The notes under the pieces are model-generated. The model saw only the letters and a list, made by a program, of their open reading frames with translations, had not been told where the DNA came from and ran no database searches. DNA of 5,128 nucleotides from Bacteroidota bacterium (GTDB lineage: Bacteria; Bacteroidota; Ignavibacteria; Kapaibacteriales; UBA2268), in assembly GCA_024280675.1 (NCBI GenBank), contig JAJRPT010000120.1, positions 1-5,128 on the forward strand. Direction: 5' to 3'. A program made the translations under genes and the position numbers. Positions 1 to 5,128 of the stretch are shown here, in pieces; position 1 is the stretch's first letter; every line of letters starts with the position of its first letter.

Positions 1-1555
1 AATCGTCGCCTCTATTCGTGCTTTTATGAACAAATTGAGAGCCGTAATAAATTGTTTGTTTATGAAAATAGTCTTGAGCAATGGCAGCATTCCAATGAAA
101 GCGTAATTCTTTCCCATCGGGATGAACAGGCTTTATAAATGTTTGATTGCCGCTCACTCTGTCATATCTTATTAGATTTCCCCTTTGGTACATTGAGTAT
201 CCATAACGAGAATTATGTGCATCTGGGACGACATCAAAGCCATCGCCAAAGGAAAGCTCTTCCCAGTAAGAATTACGAATACCCCCATGGCGACGAACCC
301 TAGAGGGACCAATCCATGAGCCATTGTCTTGCATTCCTCCGTAAACATTGTAGGGGATTTCATTGTCAATATTAATATGGTAGAATTGTGCAACTGGAAT
401 ATTATTGGCAAATCGCCAAGTCTTGCCACGGTCGTAGGAGAAATTCAGCCCACCATCATTTCCCTCAATTATATAATCTGGATTATCCACATCTTGCCAA
501 AAAGCGTGATGGTCTGGGTGGACTGAGCCACCTAGATATTCTAGGAATATTTCCCAATTCTTTCCTCCATCTTGGCTCACAGAAGCCAGCCCGTAAAGAG
601 AGTAGATTCTATTTTCATTGCTCGGGTCTACGTAAATATCTGCGTAATAAAATGGACGGCCGCCGAATCCTTTCTCAGATTGTTTAGTCCAAGAATGTCC
701 GCCATCATTTGAGCGAAAGAAAGCGTTCTGCTTTGCCTCGACAAGTGCATAAACCACATTTGGTGAACTATGTGCTATGGCAATACCAATCCGCCCCAGC
801 TCGCCCTTTGGCAATCCCTTGCTCATTTTTTCCCAACGAAGCCCTCCGTCATAAGTTACATACAAACCACTGCCGGCGCCACCAGAATAAAATGTCCAAG
901 GCCACCTCCTGTGCTCCCACATAGAGGCTATCATTTTGTTGGGGTTTATGGGGTCAGTCACAAGATCGGCACATCCTGTCCGTTCGTTCACATACAAGAC
1001 CTGAGCCCAAGAATTTCCCCCATCACGAGTTTGGAAAATTCCTCTGTCTTTGGAATCCGACCAAGGATCGCCCGTCACTCCAACGGTCACAATATCGGGG
1101 TCTAATCTGTTGATTTCAATTCGGTGAATGCTTCTGGATTTGGGCAAACCTAACTTTATCCAGTTCCGCCCACCGTCAATCGATTTATAAATCCCATCAC
1201 CGCTCGAGCATGAATTACGGGGGTTGCCCTCGCCTGTCCCCACCCAAATTACATCGGGATTTGTTTGTTGTATTTTTACCACGCCAATCGATTGATTCGA
1301 TTCTTTATCAAAAATTGGAGTCCATGTCACGCCCGCATTACCGGATTTCCAAAGTCCACCAGATGCTGTACCAACATAAATTATTGATTTGTCAGATTGC
1401 TGGACATCTATCGAAGTGATTCGCCCACTCATGCCGCTGGGACCAATGTTCCTTGGCTTGAAGTTTTTGAATTTGCCAAGTGGGAGCCCAAGAGACAGAA
1501 CAGGTGAGCTTATAAAGAAAGCTGTGAGAAAAAGAAGAAATATTGTTTTTAGCAT
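1..1555 (-). CDS. Secreted Asp-box/BNR-repeat beta-propeller protein (VPS10/sortilin-like), N-terminal 518 codons, cut by window edge
   Basis: My translation of the reverse strand from the ATG at 1555-1553 is open without a stop for 518 codons to the left edge, so the 3' part is missing. Residues 1-21 look like a Sec signal peptide: Lys at position 3, a hydrophobic core, then a small-residue site near SPVLS. The mature part begins with a GPSGMSGRI-like stretch (residues 38-46), typical of large extracellular propeller proteins of Bacteroidota and relatives. Asp-box motifs (S/T-x-D-G-G-x-x-W) recur at residues 71-78, 125-132, 176-183, 234-241, 282-289, 327-334 and 373-380, with a partial one at 512-518. 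Other family-like marks are HPDHHAFW (346-353), GNDGG (365-369) and GGMQDNGSW (406-414). Relatives are often about 1,000 residues and may end in a secretion-sorting domain, which cannot be seen here. Such proteins are often labelled glycosyl hydrolase, but I see no catalytic sialidase signature. The family call is firm; substrate and function are unknown. Confidence 0.9.
   Translation of the reverse strand, partial: MLKTIFLLFLTAFFISSPVLSLGLPLGKFKNFKPRNIGPSGMSGRITSIDVQQSDKSIIYVGTASGGLWKSGNAGVTWTPIFDKESNQSIGVVKIQQTNPDVIWVGTGEGNPRNSCSSGDGIYKSIDGGRNWIKLGLPKSRSIHRIEINRLDPDIVTVGVTGDPWSDSKDRGIFQTRDGGNSWAQVLYVNERTGCADLVTDPINPNKMIASMWEHRRWPWTFYSGGAGSGLYVTYDGGLRWEKMSKGLPKGELGRIGIAIAHSSPNVVYALVEAKQNAFFRSNDGGHSWTKQSEKGFGGRPFYYADIYVDPSNENRIYSLYGLASVSQDGGKNWEIFLEYLGGSVHPDHHAFWQDVDNPDYIIEGNDGGLNFSYDRGKTWRFANNIPVAQFYHINIDNEIPYNVYGGMQDNGSWIGPSRVRRHGGIRNSYWEELSFGDGFDVVPDAHNSRYGYSMYQRGNLIRYDRVSGNQTFIKPVHPDGKELRFHWNAAIAQDYFHKQTIYYGSQFVHKSTNRGDD
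416..1345 (-). repeat. Seven Asp-box (BNR) repeats within the propeller gene
   Basis: Seven copies of an eight-residue S/T-x-D-G-G-x-x-W motif lie at irregular intervals of about 40-58 residues. Copies two to six keep D-G-G intact. The first reads SGNAGVTW and the seventh SYDRGKTW, so they are degenerate. A possible eighth copy starts at residue 512 and is cut by the window edge (bases 2-22). In known structures each Asp-box sits in a turn between outer strands of a propeller blade, so the spacing fits roughly one blade per repeat. The repeats are protein-level only; I see no matching DNA repeat. Confidence 0.85.
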
Positions 1556-1589
1556 CGCAAATGTTATGTTAATTATGTAAAAAAAAAAA
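1556..1589 (-). other. 34-bp spacer between channel and propeller genes, with an 11-base T run
   Basis: Directly after the channel gene's TAA stop, the minus strand carries 11 consecutive T (1589-1579), then an AT-rich stretch leading to the propeller ATG. No GC-rich stem precedes the T run, so it is not a classic intrinsic terminator. No Shine-Dalgarno sequence is visible before the ATG, as is usual in Bacteroidota. The short gap on the same strand permits co-transcription. The homopolymer could allow slippage or mild attenuation, which is inference. Confidence 0.5.
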
Positions 1590-2624
1590 TTAATTAATAA
1601 TAGATTCAAGATTCTGCAACTGACCAATATTGCCAACAGCCAAAACCTTGTCACCAAGTTCAAATCTAAAATCTGGGCTAGGAACAGACAGCCTTTGGTC
1701 CTCTCTGCTTATTCCAATTATATTTACCCCATATTTGTTCCTCACATCGAGCTCCTTCAAACTAAGCCCAAGCCAATTGCTTGAATCAGAGATTTGAATC
1801 ATCTCCATATTGAAACCAGAGTCGCCGTCTCTTGGGTTTGAGTCGAAAAAATCTACAATGTTGGGATTGACTGCCAAAGATGCAAGTTTGTAACCACCGG
1901 CAGTGTACGGGTTTACAATTTGAGAGGCTCCAGCCTTCTTGAGCTTTGCAGCCACTGCATCGTCATCGGAGCGGGCAATAATGTTTAGCTTTGGGTTCAG
2001 TGATTTTGCAGACAAAACCACAAAAGCAGTCACGGCGGAATTCCCTATGGCAACAATCATCCCTTTGGCCCTCTCTACTCCGGCACTCATCAGAATTTCA
2101 TCTTCGGAGGCATCGCCTTCAATGAAGATAAGTTCGTCGTCAGAGAAATATTTGTGGTTCTCTTTTACATTCTTGTCAATCACCACGTAACTCTCACCTC
2201 TTCGCTTCAGCTCGTATGCCGCTAGGGCCCCGACCCTGCCAAAGCCGACAATAATAAAATGCCCGCTCATATTATTTATTTTCTTTCTCAATCTCTGCAT
2301 TCCTCGTAAATTTAATTTCTGTATCGCAAATAAATTCTCCATAGCAATCGAAAATATATAAAACAAACTGCCTATCCCACCAAACATTATAAAAATTGTA
2401 AACACTTTGCCCCCGTCGCCAAGTGGCATAACTTCCTTGAAACCAAGTGTCGTTATCGTAATTGCAACCATATAAAGTGCTTCGACAACAGAAACCCCTT
2501 CCTTGTCCCAAATGATTAAATAGCCAACAACTCCAATAATAATAACAGAAACAAGCAAAATAAATGGCAGAAATGGTTTCTTTATCTGAGAACTATGATC
2601 GCAATTATGTGGTTTTAGTGTCAT
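1590..2624 (-). CDS. Two-TM potassium-channel-like protein with cytoplasmic RCK (TrkA-N/TrkA-C) domain
   Basis: This 344-residue protein has the layout of MthK-type channels: a short cytoplasmic N-terminus, TM1 (about residues 18-39), a pore helix and filter (about 46-66), TM2 (about 73-97), a charged linker, and an RCK domain. RCK-N starts near 121 with a Rossmann glycine motif GFGRVG (127-132), an acidic residue ending the second strand (D150) and EGDA (169-172). This is the usual site for NAD(H) or another nucleotide. The C-terminal part (about 270-344) fits a TrkA-C ligand-binding domain. Channels of this type assemble as tetramers in the inner membrane and pass K+ under gating by RCK ligands. 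The oddity is the filter: T58-T59-L60-G61-F62-K63-E64 stands where TTVGYGD is expected, so K+ selectivity is not assured. The start is supported because TM1 follows 17 residues later and the next upstream space is the divergent promoter region. Full length for the family; no frameshift. Confidence 0.92.
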   Translation of the reverse strand: MTLKPHNCDHSSQIKKPFLPFILLVSVIIIGVVGYLIIWDKEGVSVVEALYMVAITITTLGFKEVMPLGDGGKVFTIFIMFGGIGSLFYIFSIAMENLFAIQKLNLRGMQRLRKKINNMSGHFIIVGFGRVGALAAYELKRRGESYVVIDKNVKENHKYFSDDELIFIEGDASEDEILMSAGVERAKGMIVAIGNSAVTAFVVLSAKSLNPKLNIIARSDDDAVAAKLKKAGASQIVNPYTAGGYKLASLAVNPNIVDFFDSNPRDGDSGFNMEMIQISDSSNWLGLSLKELDVRNKYGVNIIGISREDQRLSVPSPDFRFELGDKVLAVGNIGQLQNLESIIN

Positions 2625-2641
2625 TAGAATTTATAGTTTTC

Positions 2642-2649
2642 CAAATATA
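2642..2649 (-). promoter_or_regulatory. TAnnTTTG-type -7 element candidate for the channel gene
   Basis: On the minus strand the bases read TATATTTG, an exact match to the Bacteroidota -7 consensus TAnnTTTG. It ends 17 bases before the channel ATG, which would leave a leader of only about 10 bases. No TTTG -33 element is found at the usual distance of about 19-21 bases upstream, so the match may be chance in AT-rich DNA. Confidence 0.35.
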
Positions 2650-2655
2650 CAAGTA

Positions 2656-2661
2656 ATTATA
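2656..2661 (-). promoter_or_regulatory. TATAAT -10-like hexamer facing the channel gene
   Basis: The minus strand carries a perfect TATAAT hexamer 31 bases upstream of the channel ATG, giving a more ordinary leader of about 25 bases. No TTGACA-like -35 is visible 16-18 bases upstream, a stretch that would fall inside the start of the hydrolase gene. It competes with the TATATTTG element as the leftward promoter. Confidence 0.3.
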
Positions 2662-2668
2662 CTAAAAA

Positions 2669-3475
2669 ATGAATAATTTGCCTTCATTATTTTTACGCAA
2701 CATTATTAATGGAGCAGTCTTGAAAAAAGAGATTAAATTTATGGGCTGGGCTCATAATCAAATTTCAGCCGAACTTGATTTGCCAGAAAGTGAAATAAAA
2801 TATTTTGCAATGTACATTCCCTGTTTTACCTGCACAATTAATTACCGCTCCGTAAAATACATCTCAAAAGCTCTCAATAACAATGGAGTAGCTGTTCTAA
2901 AGTTTGATTTCCCTGGACTTGGAAAAACTAAAGGTGATTTCTCCAAAACAAACTTTAGCACAAATTTGGAAAATATTCGTTCTGCATATAAATATTTACA
3001 AGAGAATTATGAGGCACCAAAATTATTAATTGGTCATTCTCTTGGAGGAGTAATGGCAATGAGACTGGCAATGGAGCTGACCAGCATTAAAGCCCTTTGC
3101 GTCATTGCAGCAGGCGATCGTCCCTCTCTTCTAGCCAGTAAACTTTCTGCCATCGAACAGAAAATCGACAAAGGAGAAGACGGCAATGTGATGATTGATA
3201 ATGTAAAATATAAATTGGAAAAGCATTTTTTTGATGATTTAAGAGCCAATGACTCAAAACATAAATTAAATGAAATTACTAAGCCTGTGCTAGTCATGTA
3301 CTCTCCCGATGACAAAATTATTTCTCAAGAAAACACAATGAAAAATTTTACTCAGCCAAGAGGACAAAAAAGTTTTGTCACACTAAACAATGTTGGACAT
3401 TTGATAAATAAGGAAAGGGACGCAGTTGTTGTGGGAAATATTATTGCCTCTTGGGCGACATCAATTATTGATTAG
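2669..3475 (+). CDS. Alpha/beta hydrolase, like the hydrolase half of hydrolase-OsmC fusions but stand-alone
   Basis: This 268-residue protein has an alpha/beta hydrolase fold. The nucleophile elbow is GHSLGG (122-127) with S124 as catalytic serine; D215 in YSPDD and H244 in NNVGHL complete a plausible triad. The order CFTC (52-55), FDFPGLGKTKGDF (79-91), NFSTNL (95-100), NYEAPKLLIGHSLGG (113-127) closely follows, from memory, the hydrolase domain of bifunctional alpha/beta hydrolase/OsmC proteins, which are about 400 residues. Here the protein ends after the hydrolase domain and the next gene is a flippase, so the OsmC peroxidase part is absent. The histidine normally before CFTC is P51, close to the presumed oxyanion hole. 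No signal peptide, so probably cytoplasmic; substrate unknown, esterase-like activity likely. Family similarity begins only near residue 21. An in-frame TTG at 2720-2722 preceded by GGAG (2711-2714) is therefore an alternative start giving 251 residues; the ATG at 2669 is kept as the default. Confidence 0.88.
   Translation: MNNLPSLFLRNIINGAVLKKEIKFMGWAHNQISAELDLPESEIKYFAMYIPCFTCTINYRSVKYISKALNNNGVAVLKFDFPGLGKTKGDFSKTNFSTNLENIRSAYKYLQENYEAPKLLIGHSLGGVMAMRLAMELTSIKALCVIAAGDRPSLLASKLSAIEQKIDKGEDGNVMIDNVKYKLEKHFFDDLRANDSKHKLNEITKPVLVMYSPDDKIISQENTMKNFTQPRGQKSFVTLNNVGHLINKERDAVVVGNIIASWATSIID
2711..2722 (+). promoter_or_regulatory. GGAG plus TTG: alternative start for the hydrolase
   Basis: GGAG at 2711-2714 lies five bases before an in-frame TTG at 2720-2722 (codon 18). 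Starting here would remove 17 residues that have no counterpart in the family as I recall it. Against it, other genes in this window show no Shine-Dalgarno use, so the purine stretch may be chance. Confidence 0.3.
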
Positions 3476-3478
3476 ATT

Positions 3479-4915
3479 TTGTTAAATAAACTAAAAATAT
3501 TAGCCTCCGACACACTGGTCTACGGTTTGCTCACAATAGTCAGCAGATTTTTGACCTTTTTGCTCAATCCATTTTTCACAAACTTCCTCACACAAAGCGA
3601 ACTCGGTTATGTGAATTATATTAGTTTATTATATGCTTTCTTGATTGTATTCTACTCTTTTGGGCTAGAAAATGCTTTCTTCCGCTTTTACTCCTCCTCC
3701 GACACGAAAAAAGTCTTCACATCCGCCTTTACTTTTATTTTCATAAATCTAGCGGCTGGTCTGCTTTTAATAACAAATTATTCCTCTGAGATTGCAGGAC
3801 TAATTGGCGATTCTGAAAATTTAAATAATATGATATTCTATGCCGGCTTTGTTTTATTCTTCGATGGACTGCTTCTCATCCCATTTGCAAAACTAAGAAT
3901 GGAAAGACAGAAATACAGATTTGCCATCTACAAAATAATTCTCGTCATTGTCACAATAATTATAACATATTATCTCATCGCAATCAAAGGTGGCAGCGGA
4001 GATTCTGTCTTCCTTGCCCAATCAATCGGCTCGGCAACAGGAGTGCTACTCGTCTTGGGGATTATCATCAAGAACTTAGATTTCAAAATCAGCCCAAAAT
4101 TATTCAAAGACTTACTCAAATATGGCTTGCCAACAGTCCCGGCATCATTTGCGGTACTGATGCTACGCTTTGGAGATCAGGCAATGATAAAGTCGATGAG
4201 AGGAACCGAAGAGCTTGCAATGTACGCCATCAACTATAAGCTAGGCCTGCCACTGATGATGTTCATCACATCATTCGACATGGCGTGGAGACCGTATTAC
4301 ATGAGCACATTTTCGGACGAGGGGCAAAAAGATTTCTTTGCCAAAGTCCTCACATACTTTATTCTAATTGCTTCTTTTGTGTTTCTTACCGTATCGCTTT
4401 TTGCCGAATATATAGTTGCAATTCCTTTCATTGGAGGCTCATTCATCAACCCAATTTATTGGGAGGGGCTAGAGATTGTGCCGATGATTTTGGGTGGTTA
4501 TCTATTTCTTGGGATTTTTCAATTCTTTGCCATGGGACTCAATATTACAAAAAACACAAAATATCTTCCCATTGCCGTTGGAATTGCTGTTGGGTTTAAT
4601 TTAATTACAAATTATATTTTCATTCCAGAATATGGATATATAGCCAGTGCTTGGATAACCCTTGCTTCGTACTTTATCTCAGCTATCGCACTCTATTATT
4701 ATTCCAATAAATTCTATCCACTTGATTATCAATGGAAAAGGATTCTCCCACTTCTTGGGCTGACCTTTGTTACATTTCTGCTAGCAGAGAATTATGCAGA
4801 ATCTTTTTTATCAAAAGTATTTGTCTTAATCTTTTTTATTGTGTCATTATTCATCTTTAAATTCTTCACCAAATCTGAGCTTGCTTTTTTGCAAAAGAGA
4901 ATAAAAATTAAATAA
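3479..4915 (+). CDS. Wzx-like polysaccharide / lipid-linked oligosaccharide flippase (MOP superfamily)
   Basis: This is a 478-residue, strongly hydrophobic protein with about 14 membrane segments spread along its length (for example near 11-32, 43-63, 117-137, 149-168, 215-234, 289-308, 361-380, 386-406 and 445-463). Family-like marks are an N-terminus of the type K-x-x-x-SDTLVYGL followed by the first helix, YGLPTVPASFAVLMLRFGDQ (215-234) starting the second half, FDMAWRPYYM (266-275), and NYIFIPEYGYIASAW (378-392). Members move undecaprenyl-linked sugar units across the inner membrane for O-antigen, capsule or exopolysaccharide synthesis. No glycosyltransferase or polymerase gene is in the window, so the polymer cannot be named. 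The start is TTG at 3479: no ATG lies near the N-terminus, and the family N-terminus begins here. It lies three bases after the hydrolase TAG and in the same frame, with no clear ribosome binding site, so translation probably depends on ribosomes finishing the hydrolase. Length fits the family; no frameshift. Confidence 0.9.
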   Translation: MLNKLKILASDTLVYGLLTIVSRFLTFLLNPFFTNFLTQSELGYVNYISLLYAFLIVFYSFGLENAFFRFYSSSDTKKVFTSAFTFIFINLAAGLLLITNYSSEIAGLIGDSENLNNMIFYAGFVLFFDGLLLIPFAKLRMERQKYRFAIYKIILVIVTIIITYYLIAIKGGSGDSVFLAQSIGSATGVLLVLGIIIKNLDFKISPKLFKDLLKYGLPTVPASFAVLMLRFGDQAMIKSMRGTEELAMYAINYKLGLPLMMFITSFDMAWRPYYMSTFSDEGQKDFFAKVLTYFILIASFVFLTVSLFAEYIVAIPFIGGSFINPIYWEGLEIVPMILGGYLFLGIFQFFAMGLNITKNTKYLPIAVGIAVGFNLITNYIFIPEYGYIASAWITLASYFISAIALYYYSNKFYPLDYQWKRILPLLGLTFVTFLLAENYAESFLSKVFVLIFFIVSLFIFKFFTKSELAFLQKRIKIK

Positions 4916-4921
4916 AGCAGA

Positions 4922-4938
4922 AAAATATTACATATTTT
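4922..4938 (+). terminator. Weak AT-only hairpin just after the flippase stop
   Basis: AAAATAT (4922-4928), loop TAC, and ATATTTT (4932-4938) form a perfect 7-bp inverted repeat starting seven bases after the flippase stop codon. Its position suits a transcript end. The stem has no G-C pair and is not followed by a T run beyond its own arm, so it would be weak, and chance is likely in such AT-rich DNA. Confidence 0.25.
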
Positions 4939-4990
4939 AGGAATAAATCTTTTGAGGTCAGTAGCTACCCACATACAATATCCTTCTGAC

Positions 4991-5006
4991 AAATCTTCTC
5001 AGATTT
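4991..5006 (+). terminator. Small inverted repeat in the 3' region, possible weak terminator
   Basis: AAATCT (4991-4996), loop TCTC, and AGATTT (5001-5006) make a 6-bp stem with one G-C-type pair. A short T-rich stretch (CCTTTTAAT) follows after a few bases. It is a second and equally weak candidate for ending the hydrolase-flippase transcript. Confidence 0.2.
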
Positions 5007-5128
5007 AACCATCCTTTTAATCAAATTATTGAAGATGTCAGACTTGCTCTGTGAGCGATTTATTCGATAGCAAAACTCATTCAAATATTACTCTTGATTT
5101 GATTTATCTCGTAATTCTTTTCGGATAA

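Larger units (their letters stand above)
2625..2668. promoter_or_regulatory. Divergent intergenic region, probable promoters for both gene pairs
   Basis: These 44 bp separate the start codons of the channel gene (leftward) and the hydrolase gene (rightward), so promoters for both directions must lie here or reach into the coding ends. The region is very AT-rich. Leftward elements are listed separately. Rightward, TAGTTTTC at 2634-2641 differs by one base from the Bacteroidota TAnnTTTG element, and TATAGT at 2632-2637 could be a sigma70-like -10. No convincing -33/-35 partner is visible for any of them. A promoter function follows from the gene arrangement; the exact elements are uncertain. 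Confidence 0.55.
4916..5128. other. 213-bp downstream region without a convincing gene
   Basis: All six frames are broken by stops within a few dozen codons. The longest pieces are a 30-codon run after the flippase stop in the same frame (ending TAA at 5006-5008), an 11-codon ATG frame at 5035-5070, and an AT-rich frame ending in TAA at 5126-5128. None resembles a protein I recognise with confidence. The region may be a 3' trailer plus the upstream region of a gene beyond the window. Confidence 0.5.

Noticed and set aside
172..429. 85-codon minus-strand open frame beginning MARLGDLPIIF
   Set aside because: It lies inside the propeller gene in another frame of the same strand. The propeller frame has Asp-box motifs and is open for 518 codons.
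329..1580. Several plus-strand open frames of 63-111 codons across the left third
   Set aside because: All are antisense to the propeller gene, overlap each other and show no recognisable domains; they are shadows of its codon usage.
1939..2511. Open frames overlapping the channel gene on both strands
   Set aside because: The channel frame carries membrane, Rossmann and TrkA-C signatures over full length; the others have compositionally odd translations and no motifs.
4285..4599. 104-codon plus-strand frame within the flippase gene
   Set aside because: Its Cys/His-rich, unstructured translation is typical of an out-of-frame reading. The flippase frame keeps family motifs throughout this stretch.
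4792..4992. 66-codon minus-strand frame overlapping the flippase 3' end
   Set aside because: More than half is antisense to the flippase C-terminus; the Lys/Ile/Phe-rich sequence has no motif and no clear start context.
4871..5007. Distant 9-bp inverted repeat AAATCTGAG / CTCAGATTT
   Set aside because: One arm is inside the flippase coding region and the arms are over 100 bases apart. With no flanking target duplication or transposase, chance is the simplest reading.
5044..5058. Short hairpin around GCTC-TGT-GAGC
   Set aside because: The stem has only four Watson-Crick pairs plus a wobble extension and no following T run, so it is not a credible terminator.
5035..5070. ATG-initiated 11-codon frame near the right edge
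   Set aside because: It is too short, with no ribosome binding site or continuation to support it as a gene.

Overview
The window suggests a low-GC, Gram-negative bacterium of the Bacteroidota / Ignavibacteriota-Kapabacteria type. The reasons are a large secreted Asp-box (BNR) repeat protein of a kind common there, starts without clear Shine-Dalgarno sequences, a TAnnTTTG-like promoter element, and a long AT-rich flippase. This placement is an inference from gene style, since no rRNA or other marker gene is present.

There are four protein genes in two divergent pairs around a 44-bp intergenic gap at 2625-2668. Leftward (minus strand) lie a two-transmembrane potassium-channel-like protein with a cytoplasmic RCK (TrkA-N/TrkA-C) domain (1590-2624) and, 34 bp further on, the first 518 codons of a secreted beta-propeller protein with repeated Asp-box motifs (1-1555). 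The second gene runs off the left edge. Rightward (plus strand) lie an alpha/beta hydrolase closely resembling the hydrolase half of hydrolase-OsmC fusion proteins, but without the OsmC half (2669-3475), and, 3 bp after its stop and in the same reading frame, a Wzx-like polysaccharide flippase of the MOP superfamily (3479-4915) that appears to start at TTG. The last 213 bp (4916-5128) hold no convincing gene.

The right-hand pair is almost certainly one transcript. The hydrolase and the flippase have no obvious shared pathway, so their pairing may reflect translational coupling only. The left-hand pair may also be co-transcribed, but an 11-base A/T homopolymer lies in its short spacer. I see no CRISPR array, RNA gene, intact mobile element or clear defence system. 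The points most worth a second look are the non-canonical selectivity filter of the channel (GFKE where GYGD is expected), the stand-alone hydrolase with a substituted residue next to the presumed oxyanion hole, and the same-frame TAG junction between hydrolase and flippase.
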